DNA of 64,000 bases, from NCBI GenBank assembly GCA_942493135.1, contig OW818684.1:5146001-5210000 (forward strand). Direction: 5' to 3'. Below are positions 8,690 to 17,745 of this stretch, in pieces. Made by a program: the position numbers and the translations under genes. This DNA is from Planctellipticum sp942493135 (GTDB lineage Bacteria > Planctomycetota > Planctomycetia > Planctomycetales > Planctomycetaceae). Below the pieces are notes generated by a model. It did no database searches. It worked only from the letters and a program-made list of their open reading frames with translations, and was not told the DNA's origin. The stretch's first letter is position 1. Every line of letters starts with the position of its first letter.

Positions 8690-8809
8690 CGTCCCTTCTT
8701 TAACTTCCTGTTCTGGAACGCCAATCAGAAATCCGTCGACGAAGAGATCGTGTCTCTGGTCGCGGAGAATTCCGCCAATATTGTGGCGCTTTCGGAATAC
8801 GCCGGGTGA
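8690..8809 (+). pseudogene. N-terminal fragment of an endonuclease/exonuclease/phosphatase-family gene
   Basis: The frame reads FFNFLFWNANQKSVDEEIVS and then LVAENSANIVALSEYAG before a stop at 8809. This matches the first strand-helix-strand of the EEP superfamily (typically FLFWN, then IVALxE, whose Glu binds metal). Only ~40 codons remain of a domain normally 200-300 residues long. No start codon lies directly before it. Its 3' side is replaced by hairpin repeats and a clpB fragment. Confidence 0.45.
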
Positions 8810-8810
8810 C

Positions 8811-8881
8811 ACTGCTGGACCGTCTGCGGGCCAGCAGTGCTCTTGCCAAATCCGAAGACACTGCTGGCACAAAGCTGCCAG
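8811..8881. repeat. Two tandem hairpins with the same ACTGCTGG/CCAGCAGT stem
   Basis: Two consecutive inverted repeats share the same arms: CACTGCTGG ... CCAGCAGTG with a 12-nt loop, then CACTGCTGG ... CCAGCAGTG with a 10-nt loop, about 20 bp apart. This resembles a REP-like dispersed palindrome. It lies exactly between the EEP fragment and the clpB fragment, at a recombination-type boundary. Confidence 0.55.
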
Positions 8882-8915
8882 CAGTGGCACCCAAGAAGAA
8901 CGTCTAACGAGCGAA

Positions 8916-9105
8916 TCACACCGCCCGGAACGCGAACTCCCCGTTCTGAGCTTCCACCCGGATCGTGCTCCCCTCGGGGAACTCGCCTCCCAGGATCGCG
9001 TTCGCCAGTTCGTTCTGCAGGCGCTGCTGGATCACCCGCTTCAGCGGCCGGGCCCCGTGGACCTGGCTGTCGCCCTCTTCCGCCAGCGCCGGCTTTGCCT
9101 CGGCG
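8916..9105 (-). pseudogene. clpB 3' fragment (copy 1)
   Basis: On the minus strand this encodes GARPLKRVIQQRLQNELANA, followed by ILGGEFPEGSTIRVEAQNG and FRAV-stop, the C-terminal end of the ClpB disaggregase. The DNA is nearly identical to the second fragment at 44030-44217 over ~150 nt, then diverges at EEGDSQVHGARP. Everything upstream of the C-terminal ~60 codons is missing. No intact clpB is in this window. Confidence 0.75.
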
Positions 9106-9195
9106 GGAGAGGGGACTGGAGGGACGACTCCGGGTCGCTGACGCTTCCGGCTCTTCTTCTGCAGCCTGGGTGCAAGCAGCCGCGTTGCAGAACGG

Positions 9196-9375
9196 GTAGT
9201 GATGGACTGGCTGGGCCACGCGGACGCCGCGATGGTCAGCCGCCATTACCGCCTCAATGCCGAGGAATCACCTCGTCAGATGGATCGGGTGCCGATCCGG
9301 AGCGTGAATGCCGATCCGCAGGTGATCGGCGGAGATGTTGTCGCAGAGCCGGCCCCGGACCGGGAGAGCGCCTGA
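9196..9375 (+). pseudogene. C-terminal fragment of a tyrosine recombinase
   Basis: The frame reads VVMDWLGHADAAMVSRHYRL, then EESPRQMDRV and a short tail to the stop at 9375. LGHAD...HY is the box containing the last catalytic His and the nucleophilic Tyr of phage-type integrases. The rest of the gene is missing. It points toward tRNA-Ser, whose 3' end lies 113 bp away, as expected for an integrase left at a tRNA attachment site. Confidence 0.5.
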
Positions 9376-9435
9376 TCGCCCTTGAGGCCGGTCATTTGGC
9401 ACGAGCGGGGCACAGTTCCGATGTGCCAAAACAGT

Positions 9436-9476
9436 CGCCTCCGCAACTCGTTGGTGATCAACAGGTTGCGGAGGCG
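9436..9476 (-). terminator. 12-bp perfect hairpin downstream of tRNA-Ser
   Basis: CGCCTCCGCAAC and GTTGCGGAGGCG form a perfect 12-bp stem around a 17-nt loop. On the minus strand it begins 13 bp after the tRNA 3' end and is followed by GACTGTTTTGG, a short T tract, so it may end the tRNA transcript. It may also be part of an attachment site; a second, looser inverted repeat (TTTGGCAC/GTGCCAAA) lies just beyond it. Confidence 0.45.
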
Positions 9477-9488
9477 GATTTCGGCGAG

Positions 9489-9575
9489 CGGAGAGGGAGG
9501 GATTCGAACCCTCGGTGAGCTTGCACCCACACCGGTTTTCGAGACCGGCACAATCGGCCACTCTGTCACCTCTCC
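9489..9575 (-). tRNA. tRNA-Ser(CGA)
   Basis: 87 nt with acceptor GGAGAGG, a long variable arm typical of class II tRNAs, the T-loop GGTTCGAATCC, and anticodon loop CTCGAAA (anticodon CGA, reading UCG). No CCA is encoded directly at the 3' end. An integrase fragment points toward it from the 3' side. Confidence 0.93.
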
Positions 9576-9665
9576 GGGGTGACGGAAGCAGGTCGCTTCC
9601 CTCGGTTTCGACAACTCATCGTTCGCCAGGTTCGCGACGGGTCGCCAACCTGGCTGGCGATCGGC

Positions 9666-9914
9666 TTACTCGGCGGCTTCTTCACCACCTTCTGCATGTC
9701 GTTCGGCGACGGCGGCGGTCACGGCTTCCCCTTCCGCAACCGCACTGAGGCGACGACGAATCTGGGTGCAGCGACCGCTCAGCTTGCGGAACTTCGGATC
9801 CAGGCGAAGGTTGCCCGCTTCCATTCCCTGAGACTCCAGGGACTTGCCCCAGGCCGAGAGAGTCTGTTCGGCACGCTGCAGTTGAGCTTCAATCGTCGGA
9901 CGGTGCAAAGGCAT
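9666..9914 (-). CDS. Small conserved hypothetical protein
   Basis: 82 residues from ATG 9914 (the open frame begins at 9959). It is rich in charged helix-forming residues (RPTIEAQLQRAEQTLSAWGK, then LRLDPKFRKLSGRCTQIRRR) with an acidic, Ala-rich tail. No signal peptide or membrane segment. I recall similar short proteins in planctomycete genomes but know no function. The plus-strand frame over the same bases has shadow-like composition. It lies next to tRNA-Ser and divergent from the ABC exporter. Confidence 0.5.
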   Translation of the reverse strand: MPLHRPTIEAQLQRAEQTLSAWGKSLESQGMEAGNLRLDPKFRKLSGRCTQIRRRLSAVAEGEAVTAAVAERHAEGGEEAAE

Positions 9915-10211
9915 GGTCAAAAGTCTCTGAATAATCCGGTGCGATACGGGACATCTCAAATCGCCCGACCACCAAGGATCGGCCGGGGGATTTGAGCACT
10001 TCTTCTCAGACTGCGGAAGTCGGAAAGTGTCGCAGAATCGGCCAGACGCTGCAACTGTCCGCGATGAGGCAGAGAACGCGTGCGCATGTATACGTTTCTG
10101 GCAGTTTTGTCGGGCGTCCCCGACGCGAATGCGTGAACAAAGATGTCTGGACCGTGGCGGCGGCTTCCGTGTCTAATTCGCCGGATTCTTTGGCACGGAT
10201 GCTGGAAGGTT

Positions 10212-12248
10212 ATGGAAAGCCTCGCTCGACTGATTCCGTTCGTCTGGAGACACCGCCGGGATTGGGCGCTGTCGGTTCTGGCTGCGCTGGGGATCGCTGG
10301 TCTGTGGGTCGCCGCACTCCTTCTGGTCTATCCGCTGATGTCCGTCCTGCTGGATGGCAAGACGGTCCAGGAACACTATTCTGCGGAAATTCGGGAGCAG
10401 CAGGATCTGGCGACGAATTTCGCCGGACAGCTCGCCGATGTGCAGCAGCGACTGGGGCAGCTCGCCGCCCGAAACGTGCCGGCGACGTCCCGCGAATCGG
10501 TCAAACTGCTGGGCGCCGAGTCCGGCCTCAAAGCGAAGCTGGCAGACGCGGCCAGGCAGGAGCTGTACTACCGGCGAATGGAAGCCTGGCTGGTCCCCTG
10601 GTTGCCGAACGACCGGTTCCAGCTCCTCGCCGTGCTCATGGCGGGCCTGCTGGCGATGACCGCGATCAAAGGCGTCTGCGTCTGGGCTCAGGAAGTGATG
10701 ATCGGGCGAGTCGTCCAGGGAACCCTGATGGCCGTCCGCGAGCGCCTGTTCCGGCGGACCCTGCGGCTCGATTTTCAGACTCTGACGGCCACCGGCACGC
10801 CGCAATTGATGTCCCGCTTCACCTACGACTTGTCTCAGCTTCAGCAGGGAATCGAGCTCGTCGGCGGACGGCTGATTGTCGAACCGCTGAAACTGGCCGG
10901 TTGCCTCCTTTTCGCGTTCTGCATCAACTGGCGTCTGACGCTGTTTTCGCTCGTCACTGTCCCGCTGATCGGCCTGCTGTTCCATCGGTTCGGCAAGCGG
11001 CTGAAAAAGGCGAGCCATCGCCAGCTCGAAAGCATGGCCCGGATCTTCCGCGTGCTGGAAGAGACGTTGCACTCGTTCCGCGTCGTGCAGGCATTCCGCA
11101 ACGAACGGCTGCATCGACGACGGTTCGCGGCCGAGAACCGGGACTACTTCCGCCGGGCGATGCAGATCCACAGAATCGACGCCCTGACCAATCCGACGAT
11201 CGAAATGATCGCGACCGCTGCAGCGTTTCTGGCCCTGCTGCCGGGAGCCTATCTGGTCCTGCGGGATCAGACGTCAATCGGCGGCCTGCAGCTCGCCGCG
11301 ACCCCGATGAGCTTTCCGGATCTGGCCCTGTTGTACACTCTGCTGGCGGCAGTGCTCGATCCGGCCCGCAAGCTATCGAGCGTGTATGCGAAGCTGAAAA
11401 AGGCGAGCGCCGCGGCCGATCGGATTTTCGGCCTGCTCGAACGGACGCCGGCGGTGACGTCGGGGCATCATCGCCGCGAAGCGCCCGCACCGACAAAGGA
11501 GATCGAGTTCCGGCACGTCACGTTTCACTACGATTCGGCCGAAAACGAATCCCCCCCAGCTCTGGACGACGTCTCGGCGACAATCCCCTGCGGCGAAATC
11601 GTAGCCGTGGTCGGCGGTAACGGATCGGGCAAGTCGACGCTGATCAATCTGTTGCCGAGATTCTTCGATCCGCAGCAGGGGCAGGTGTTGATTGACGGCA
11701 CCGACCTGAGAGAACTGCCGCTCCGCGGACTGCGCAGTCACTTCGGCCTGGTGACCCAGGAAACGCTGCTGTTTGACCGCAGCATTCTGGAAAACATTCG
11801 CCTCGGCAAGCCGGGCGCGTCGGACGCCGAGATTGAAGAAGCGGCGCGGCTGGCGCACGTCGCCGAGTTTTCCGCGCGACTGCCGCACGGACTGGAAACC
11901 ACGGCGGGCGAACGAGGCGGACGGCTGTCCGGCGGCCAGAAGCAGAGGATCGCCCTGGCCCGCGCAATCCTCCGCGATCCCCCGGTTCTGATTCTGGACG
12001 AGGCGACATCCGCCATCGACGCAGAAAGCGAACTGCTGATTCACCGGGCCTTACGGGATTTCAGCCGCGGACGAACGGTCTTCATCATCACACACGCCAT
12101 GTCGCCGGCCCTGCTCGAACTCGTCACGCAGGTGCTGGTGATGGATCGCGGCCGGCTCCTGGCGCACGGTCCGCACGAGGCCGTGCTGAAGACGTGCCCG
12201 GCCTATCGCAACCTCTATGAGTCGCAGGTCCGACAGCGGGCCGCGTGA
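10212..12248 (+). CDS. MsbA-like ABC exporter (fused membrane and ATPase domains)
   Basis: About 678 residues from ATG 10212. Six membrane helices span residues ~10-400, with a large soluble insert after helix 1 (about residues 55-130, coiled-coil-like). The ATPase domain (~420-670) has Walker A GGNGSGKST near 466, the Q-loop in LVTQETLLF, signature LSGGQ near 571, Walker B VLILDEA near 592 and an H-loop in IITHA. Type IV (MsbA/lipid A-type) exporters of this kind dimerise and move lipids, peptides or drugs outward. The frame also opens upstream at 10143; ATG 10212 gives the usual N-terminus but has a poorly spaced ribosome-binding site. No cargo gene sits next to it, so the substrate is unknown. 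Confidence 0.88.
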   Translation: MESLARLIPFVWRHRRDWALSVLAALGIAGLWVAALLLVYPLMSVLLDGKTVQEHYSAEIREQQDLATNFAGQLADVQQRLGQLAARNVPATSRESVKLLGAESGLKAKLADAARQELYYRRMEAWLVPWLPNDRFQLLAVLMAGLLAMTAIKGVCVWAQEVMIGRVVQGTLMAVRERLFRRTLRLDFQTLTATGTPQLMSRFTYDLSQLQQGIELVGGRLIVEPLKLAGCLLFAFCINWRLTLFSLVTVPLIGLLFHRFGKRLKKASHRQLESMARIFRVLEETLHSFRVVQAFRNERLHRRRFAAENRDYFRRAMQIHRIDALTNPTIEMIATAAAFLALLPGAYLVLRDQTSIGGLQLAATPMSFPDLALLYTLLAAVLDPARKLSSVYAKLKKASAAADRIFGLLERTPAVTSGHHRREAPAPTKEIEFRHVTFHYDSAENESPPALDDVSATIPCGEIVAVVGGNGSGKSTLINLLPRFFDPQQGQVLIDGTDLRELPLRGLRSHFGLVTQETLLFDRSILENIRLGKPGASDAEIEEAARLAHVAEFSARLPHGLETTAGERGGRLSGGQKQRIALARAILRDPPVLILDEATSAIDAESELLIHRALRDFSRGRTVFIITHAMSPALLELVTQVLVMDRGRLLAHGPHEAVLKTCPAYRNLYESQVRQRAA

Positions 12249-12347
12249 GGTGACACGATTCGCTTTAAGTCTCGACGGGGCCAGGGTCGTCGGCCAGCCG
12301 AATCAGCACAGTCTGCTTGAAGCCGGAATGACGCGAAGGACGCGGGA

Positions 12348-13253
12348 TTACTTCCTGACGAACTTCTGCAGCCGCTTTCCGCCAACTTCCGCAACCAGCA
12401 GATTGCCGGCAGCGTCGAACGAGAGCATGTGCGGCAGATCGAATTCTCCCGGAGCCGTCCCCTTCCGCCCCCAACTGTGCCGCACCTTGCCGTTCGCGTC
12501 GAGCTCCAGAATCCGGCTCGCCCGGGCGTCAGCGACGAACAGAACTCCGTCGCCATTGAACGCCAGCCCGTAGGGTGCGAAGCCGGGCCAGATCTCCAGC
12601 AGCGAACCGTCACGGTCGAAGATCTGAATGCGATCGTTCTCGCGGTCTCCAACCAGCACCCGACCGCGCGAATCGACCACGATCGCGTGCGGCAGATTGA
12701 ATTCCCCCGGCCCCGTCCCGGGAGTTCCCCACGCCTTGATCAGCTTGCCGTTGGCTGCAAATCTCAGCACGCGCGTATTGCCGTATCCGTCCGCGACAAA
12801 GAACTCGCCGTCAGACCCGAAGGCGACGTCGGTCGGCTTGTTGAATTGATCGTCGCCAGCCCCCGGCTTTCCATTGCCCAGCGACAGCAGCAGTTTGCCC
12901 GAAGGATCGAACTTGAAGACGCGATGGCCGCCGATATCGGTCACCCAGACGTTGTCGTCTTGATCGACTCGCAGACCGTGCGGGGACTGGATCAGATCAT
13001 CGCCCCACGACCGCAGGAATCGGCCGTCCGCATCGAAGCCGATCAGCGGATGCTTGCCGCGATGGAGGAGCAGAATCTCGCCCAGGCGGTTGACCGCCAC
13101 GGCCGAACAGCTCCCCAGCGTCCAGCCCTCGGGGAGTTTCAGAAAGTCCGGAACCGGCCGGAAGTCTGCCTCGTCATCGGCCAGACTCGCCTCGCCGGCA
13201 ATGATCAGCGCGACAATGCACACGCACAGCGAGAGTGAACGTGAAAATGGCAT
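12348..13253 (-). CDS. Secreted NHL-repeat beta-propeller protein
   Basis: 301 residues. Residues 1-25 are a signal peptide (SRSLSLCVCIVALIIAGEASLA). The rest is at least five NHL repeats of ~45 residues, each with a pattern such as GEFNLPHAIVVDSRGRVLV and DRENDRIQIF, predicted to close into a six-bladed propeller. Such propellers occur in peptidyl-amidoglycolate lyase-like and sugar- or protein-binding secreted proteins; without metal-site knowledge I do not assign an enzyme. It lies 78 bp after the DUF1501 gene on the same strand, so it is probably the third gene of that operon. Confidence 0.8.
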   Translation of the reverse strand: MPFSRSLSLCVCIVALIIAGEASLADDEADFRPVPDFLKLPEGWTLGSCSAVAVNRLGEILLLHRGKHPLIGFDADGRFLRSWGDDLIQSPHGLRVDQDDNVWVTDIGGHRVFKFDPSGKLLLSLGNGKPGAGDDQFNKPTDVAFGSDGEFFVADGYGNTRVLRFAANGKLIKAWGTPGTGPGEFNLPHAIVVDSRGRVLVGDRENDRIQIFDRDGSLLEIWPGFAPYGLAFNGDGVLFVADARASRILELDANGKVRHSWGRKGTAPGEFDLPHMLSFDAAGNLLVAEVGGKRLQKFVRK

Positions 13254-13331
13254 CGTGACTCCCGAAGAACGACTGCGGAAGAGATTCCCGACTGAGGAAT
13301 CGTCGCCCGAGACGGCTCAATGTATCACGAT

Positions 13332-14720
13332 TCACGTCAGGATGTCATGGACGATGCGGCCGTGGACGTCGGTCAGTCGGTAATCGCGACCGCCGTGGCG
13401 ATACGTGAGCCGCGTGTGATCGATCCCGATCAGGTGCAGGATCGTCGCATGGAAGTCGTGCACGTGAACCCGGTTCTCGGCGACGGTCGCCCCGATCTCG
13501 TCCGTCGTGCCGTAAGCGAGCCCTCCCTTGACTCCGCCGCCAGCCAGCCAGGACGAGAAGCACGCGCTGTGGTGACCGCGTCCTTTCTCTCCGTCAACGC
13601 CCGGCGTCCGGCCGAATTCCGTGGTCCACACCACGAGCGTTTCGTCGAGCATTCCGCGTTGTTTCAGGTCTCGTAACAGGCCGGCGAGGGGCCGGTCGAT
13701 GTTCCTGGCGTGGATGGCGTGATCGGCCATGTTGCCGTGCTGGTCCCAGTTGTTGCTGCTGCTGCCGTCGACGAGCTCGATGAATCTCACCCCGCGTTCG
13801 GCGAGACGACGGGCCACGAGGCATTGCCAGCCGAAACCGTCGCTCTGACCCCGTTTCAGTCCGTACAGGCCGAGCGTCGCATCGTCTTCCCGTCCGACGT
13901 CGAAGGCCTCGGGGGCGTCGGCCTGCATGTGGAACGCCGTCTCGAAGCTGCGAATCCGGGCGGCCAGGTCGGTGTCGTCGGCCCGCGCCCGGAGATGGCG
14001 GTTATTGAGGACGTCGGCGAGGCCCAGTTCCAGCTCCTGCAGTCCGCGCTGCTTCGAGCGTCGGTCCAGGTTGGCGATCGGCTCCTTTCCTCCCACCACT
14101 CGCACTCCCTGGTGATAAGCAGGAAGAAAGTCGTTATTGAAGATCTGCGTTCCCGCGTAAGGCATCTGCGGCGCGAGCGCCACGAACGACGGCAGATTCT
14201 GATTCTGCGTCCCCAGGCCATAGCTCACCCAGGAGCCGATGCTCGGCCGCGAGAAGAAAAACGACCCCGTGTGCATGCCGAGCGTGGCGTTGTAGTGCTC
14301 GTTGTCGTTGCCGTTCATCGAGCGAATGACGCAAATGTCGTCCATGCACTCCCGCAGATGAGGGAACAGGTCGCTGACGAGCGTGCCGCAGGTTCCGCCC
14401 GGGCGGAATTCCCAGAACGGTTTGAGCAGCACCCGCTGCTGGTTCGACAGCCCGCCCCCCGTACCGGTCTTCTTGCCGTCGGCCTTGAACAGCTCCGGCT
14501 TGTAGTCGAACGTGTCCATGTGCGACGCGCCGCCGTTCGAAAAGACGAAGATGACGCGCTTCGCCTTCGCCGGAAAGTGCGATGGCCGGGGAGCAAGCGG
14601 ATCGCCGGGGGACGATGTCGAGTCGGCGAGAAGCTCGCTCAGAAGGCCGGGCATGAGCAGCGACCCCCCCACGAAAGAGCGGAGGAATTCGCGACGTGGA
14701 GCGCCGGGATTCGTGTTCAT
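13332..14720 (-). CDS. DUF1501 Tat-exported protein
   Basis: 462 residues beginning with a Tat-type signal (APRREFLRSFVGGSLLMPGLL). DUF1501 belongs to the alkaline-phosphatase/sulfatase-like superfamily; visible signatures are IFVFSNGGASHMDTFDYKP, then GNDNEHYNATLGMHTG, and near the C-terminus VVWTTEFGRTPGVDGEKG with a GRGHH motif and a final IDHTRLTYRHGGRDYRLTDV. It starts 13 bp after the end of the PSD1 gene. PSD1-DUF1501 pairs are highly expanded in planctomycetes and are suspected to act together in the periplasm or in compartments during polysaccharide use, but the reaction is unknown. Confidence 0.92.
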   Translation of the reverse strand: MNTNPGAPRREFLRSFVGGSLLMPGLLSELLADSTSSPGDPLAPRPSHFPAKAKRVIFVFSNGGASHMDTFDYKPELFKADGKKTGTGGGLSNQQRVLLKPFWEFRPGGTCGTLVSDLFPHLRECMDDICVIRSMNGNDNEHYNATLGMHTGSFFFSRPSIGSWVSYGLGTQNQNLPSFVALAPQMPYAGTQIFNNDFLPAYHQGVRVVGGKEPIANLDRRSKQRGLQELELGLADVLNNRHLRARADDTDLAARIRSFETAFHMQADAPEAFDVGREDDATLGLYGLKRGQSDGFGWQCLVARRLAERGVRFIELVDGSSSNNWDQHGNMADHAIHARNIDRPLAGLLRDLKQRGMLDETLVVWTTEFGRTPGVDGEKGRGHHSACFSSWLAGGGVKGGLAYGTTDEIGATVAENRVHVHDFHATILHLIGIDHTRLTYRHGGRDYRLTDVHGRIVHDILT

Positions 14721-14732
14721 GGGAAGAGCCGA

Positions 14733-17699
14733 TCAATCGAGGTAGACAAATTCGTTCAGGCGGAACAGCGAGCGGAGATAGGCCCGCCACGATTCGCGTT
14801 CGAGCTGATCGGACGGGAGTCCCTGCTCGCGGAGCAGCTCCTGAGCCCGCTTGAGGAATTCGCGTGCGGCGGCGATCTCCTCGGGGCCGGCCGGCCGCGC
14901 AAAGAGCAGCTCCTCGGCGAACGCAATGCGCTCCGCGTCATTGCTGCTGTGGGCAAAGACCCGGTCGGCGACGAGCCGGGATTGCTCGTGCACGAAGGGG
15001 TCATTCAACAGATAGAGCGCCTGAAGCGGCGTTGTGCTGGTCGTTCGGGCGGGCGTGCTCGTCGAAGGGTCGGCGCCGTCGAAGATGGCCAGATAGGGAT
15101 GCCGCTGAATCCGCTGCGTCATCAGATAGACGCTGCGATGATGGCTGTCGTAAACGGCCTTAAACGGATTGTGCTGCGTAAAGCCCCAGGTGTGCTGCGG
15201 CGGGAAGGGATGCGGACCGGCGGGCGACAGATCGAGATTTCCCCCCAGGACCAGCATTGTGTCGCGGATCGACTCGGCGTCGAGCCGCCGCCGCGGAAAT
15301 CCTGCCAGCCACTCGTTCGCGGGATCGATCGCAATGGCCTGCGGGTCCCGAACCGTGGACTGTTGATAAGTCCGCGAGGCCAGGATCAGCCGGTGCAGCG
15401 ACTTGATCGACCAGCCGCCGCTCCGGAAACGCGTGGCAAGAAAGTCGAGCAGTTCCGGATGGGTCGGCGGCTTGCCCTGCTGACCGAAGTCGTTGGGGGT
15501 CGGCACGAGGCCGCGACCGAAGTGCTGCAGCCAGATCCGGTTCGCCATGACGCGTGCCGGGAGTGGGTTGTCCACGGCGAGGATCCAGTCGGCCAGTTCC
15601 GCTCGTCCGCTCGACCGGCCGTTCTCCGGCAGTTCCTGACCGCCGAAGACCGAGAGGAATCGTCGATGAACGACGTCTCCTGTCCGAGCCGGATCCCCCT
15701 TCAGCTGCACTGCGGCGTCTTCGAGAGTGCTGGAGTCGGCGACGGCGTAGGCCGTCTCAAACGGTGCGGGGCGGTCCCGATGCTCCCGGGCGAGGCGTTC
15801 AGCCTCTTTGAGCGACAGCTCGAGGGCTTTATTCTCGGCATCCGGGGCCTTCTTGAGGGAGTTCTTGAGCTTGTTGACCTCGGCGTCGAGGCGAGACTGC
15901 TCCTTCTCCCGCTCAGCGAGCGTCTGCCGGGCCCCGGCCACTTTGTCGGGGGGAACGAGCAGCACGAAATCTCGCTGGCGTTGATCGAGCTCGATGCCCG
16001 GCCAGGGATACCGCGTGCTCTGGAAGATGCCGTAGAGGCCGTAGTAGTCGCGCGTCGTGATCGGATCGAACTTATGGTCGTGGCAGCGGGCGCAGCTCAA
16101 CGTCATGCCGAGAAAACTGCGGCCCAGATTGTCCAGCGTGTCTTCGATCGTGAGATGCTGCGGGTAGTCGTCGACGCGCGAGCCGAACCGTCGGGCGTTG
16201 GCGATGTACCCGGTCGCGATGATCCGCCGGTCACGCTCCTCGTCGGTCGCGCCGCCCCGCAGGTCGCCGGCCAACTGGTCGCGAACGAAGTCGTCGTAGG
16301 GCTGGTCGCGGTTCAAGGCGTCGATCACCCAGTCGCGGTAGCGGTACATCTGGGGAATGGGATAGTCGGAGTTGTCCCCCGCCGTATCCGCGTAACGCAC
16401 GACGTCGAGCCAGTGCCGCCCCCAGCGTTCGCCGTAGCGGGGCGAAGCCAGCAGCCGCTCGACGACGCGCGAGTAGGCCTCTGAGGAATCGTCCGTCAGG
16501 AAGTCATGCAGTTCCTCCGGAGTGGGAGGCAGGCCGACGAGGTCATACGTCACCCGCCGGAGAAGGGCACGCTTGTCAGCGGCGGGCGCGGGCTGCAGGC
16601 CGCGTTCTTCCAGTTTCGCCAGGATGAAGCGGTCGATGTCGTTGATGGGCCAGGCAGTGTTCTTGACCGCGGGGACCGGCGGACTGGCGAGCGGTTTGAG
16701 CGACCAGAATTCCCGAGCAGCGGCGACGTCGATCTGTTTGCCGATGAACTTCGTCGCGGTCACGCGCGGGTCGGGCGCACCGATTTTGACCCAGCGTTCG
16801 AGGTCGGCGATCTCCGACTCCCTCAGCTTCCCGTCCGGAGGCATCTGCAGGTCGGGATTGGCGTAGCGGATCGATTCCACCAGCAGACTGTGTTCCGGAT
16901 CGCCCGGCACAACGGCCGGCCCTCTGGCGCCGCCGCGGCGGATCGTCGCGCGCGAATCGACCAGCAGCTCTCCCTGCAGCTCTTTCGACTCCGCACTGTG
17001 GCACTCGTAGCAATGCTGAACCAGCAGCGGTCGGATCCGTTTCTCGAAGAACGCAAGATTTTCGTCGCTGAGCGGCGCGTCGTTGCTTCCGTCGTGCCGC
17101 CCGCGCCACACCTCGATTCCCGAGAAGTTTGCGGCGCCGCCCCGACTGGTGACGGCAATCTTGCCGTCGCGGGATTCTGCGTACCACGGGCCGAGTCTCT
17201 GCCAATGCCCCGCCTTTCCGCTGTTGAAGCGGGCCTCAACCTGACGTTCATTGACCGCGATGGCATAAGTCTCGGGATCGTTGTCTTCCCAGACATACAG
17301 AAAGATCGTGTACGTCCCCCCTGGAAGATCGGTGAGTTCGACGCGGTTCCCGCCCCAGCGGCTGCTGCGGATCATCTTCGCCCGCTCGGCATCGGTCGGA
17401 GGGACGAGCGGGACATGCTGACTCTCGAAGGCTTTGTCCTGGCAGACGTAGTGCTTCGAGTCGCGGCCCTCCCACGCATGCCCGTCGATCGTGACGGCGG
17501 GGCCGTTCAAATTCAGGCCGCGAAAGAATGCAGGCGTCTCCGCTGCATTGAGACTCGCGACCAACAGCAGCGATAGGAGCGAGGCGCACATGGCGAGAAG
17601 ACGCCGGGTGCTCGCACGTGCGCGTCGCCTGATCGAGACATTCGTCGCATTCGAAACCGGGACCGTCATGGGAACATCGCAATCGGAGGAATCCAGCAT
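14733..17699 (-). CDS. PSD1/DUF1549/DUF1553 secreted cytochrome-like protein
   Basis: 988 residues. A signal or anchor segment (~33-52) is followed by a carbohydrate-binding-like/malectin-type region (~60-200), a cytochrome c-like PSCyt1 segment with a CxxCH heme motif (HCYECH near 231), then DUF1549 (FILAKLEERGLQPAP through NRDQPYDDFV), a second CxxCH (CARCHDHKFDP near 537) and DUF1553 (RVMANRIWLQHFGRGLV through the C-terminal STSTPARTTSTTPLQALYLL type sequence). ATG 17669 is an alternative start. It is the first gene of a PSD1-DUF1501-NHL operon. A GntR-type palindrome lies ~35 bp upstream. Function in the family is not settled; periplasmic electron transfer or oxidation linked to glycan use is the usual suggestion. 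Confidence 0.92.
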   Translation of the reverse strand: MLDSSDCDVPMTVPVSNATNVSIRRRARASTRRLLAMCASLLSLLLVASLNAAETPAFFRGLNLNGPAVTIDGHAWEGRDSKHYVCQDKAFESQHVPLVPPTDAERAKMIRSSRWGGNRVELTDLPGGTYTIFLYVWEDNDPETYAIAVNERQVEARFNSGKAGHWQRLGPWYAESRDGKIAVTSRGGAANFSGIEVWRGRHDGSNDAPLSDENLAFFEKRIRPLLVQHCYECHSAESKELQGELLVDSRATIRRGGARGPAVVPGDPEHSLLVESIRYANPDLQMPPDGKLRESEIADLERWVKIGAPDPRVTATKFIGKQIDVAAAREFWSLKPLASPPVPAVKNTAWPINDIDRFILAKLEERGLQPAPAADKRALLRRVTYDLVGLPPTPEELHDFLTDDSSEAYSRVVERLLASPRYGERWGRHWLDVVRYADTAGDNSDYPIPQMYRYRDWVIDALNRDQPYDDFVRDQLAGDLRGGATDEERDRRIIATGYIANARRFGSRVDDYPQHLTIEDTLDNLGRSFLGMTLSCARCHDHKFDPITTRDYYGLYGIFQSTRYPWPGIELDQRQRDFVLLVPPDKVAGARQTLAEREKEQSRLDAEVNKLKNSLKKAPDAENKALELSLKEAERLAREHRDRPAPFETAYAVADSSTLEDAAVQLKGDPARTGDVVHRRFLSVFGGQELPENGRSSGRAELADWILAVDNPLPARVMANRIWLQHFGRGLVPTPNDFGQQGKPPTHPELLDFLATRFRSGGWSIKSLHRLILASRTYQQSTVRDPQAIAIDPANEWLAGFPRRRLDAESIRDTMLVLGGNLDLSPAGPHPFPPQHTWGFTQHNPFKAVYDSHHRSVYLMTQRIQRHPYLAIFDGADPSTSTPARTTSTTPLQALYLLNDPFVHEQSRLVADRVFAHSSNDAERIAFAEELLFARPAGPEEIAAAREFLKRAQELLREQGLPSDQLERESWRAYLRSLFRLNEFVYLD

Positions 17700-17733
17700 T
17701 CAGTCGGGACCGCCCGCCGCCTCTCATATCTAT

Positions 17734-17745
17734 CTGAGATCTCAG
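17734..17745. promoter_or_regulatory. Candidate GntR operator upstream of the PSD1 operon
   Basis: CTGAGATCTCAG is a perfect 12-bp palindrome 34 bp upstream of the PSD1 start. The same 12 bp plus TGAG on the right flank (16 identical bases) recurs at 18791 upstream of the GntR gene. Two identical palindromes in front of a regulator and its neighbouring operon imply direct regulation. The remaining bases between 17750 and 18057 hold no gene that I can support. Confidence 0.6.

Noticed and set aside
9382..9582. Plus-strand open frame containing GEGGIRTLGELAPTPVFETG
   Set aside because: This is a known kind of artefact: it is the translation of the antisense of tRNA-Ser.
9579..9995. 138-codon plus-strand open frame next to tRNA-Ser
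   Set aside because: It opposes the better small protein at 9666-9914 and part lies over non-coding DNA; composition is shadow-like.
13710..16484. 924-codon plus-strand open frame over the DUF1501 and PSD1 genes
   Set aside because: It is an Arg/Val-rich shadow; the minus strand holds two well-supported genes with family motifs.
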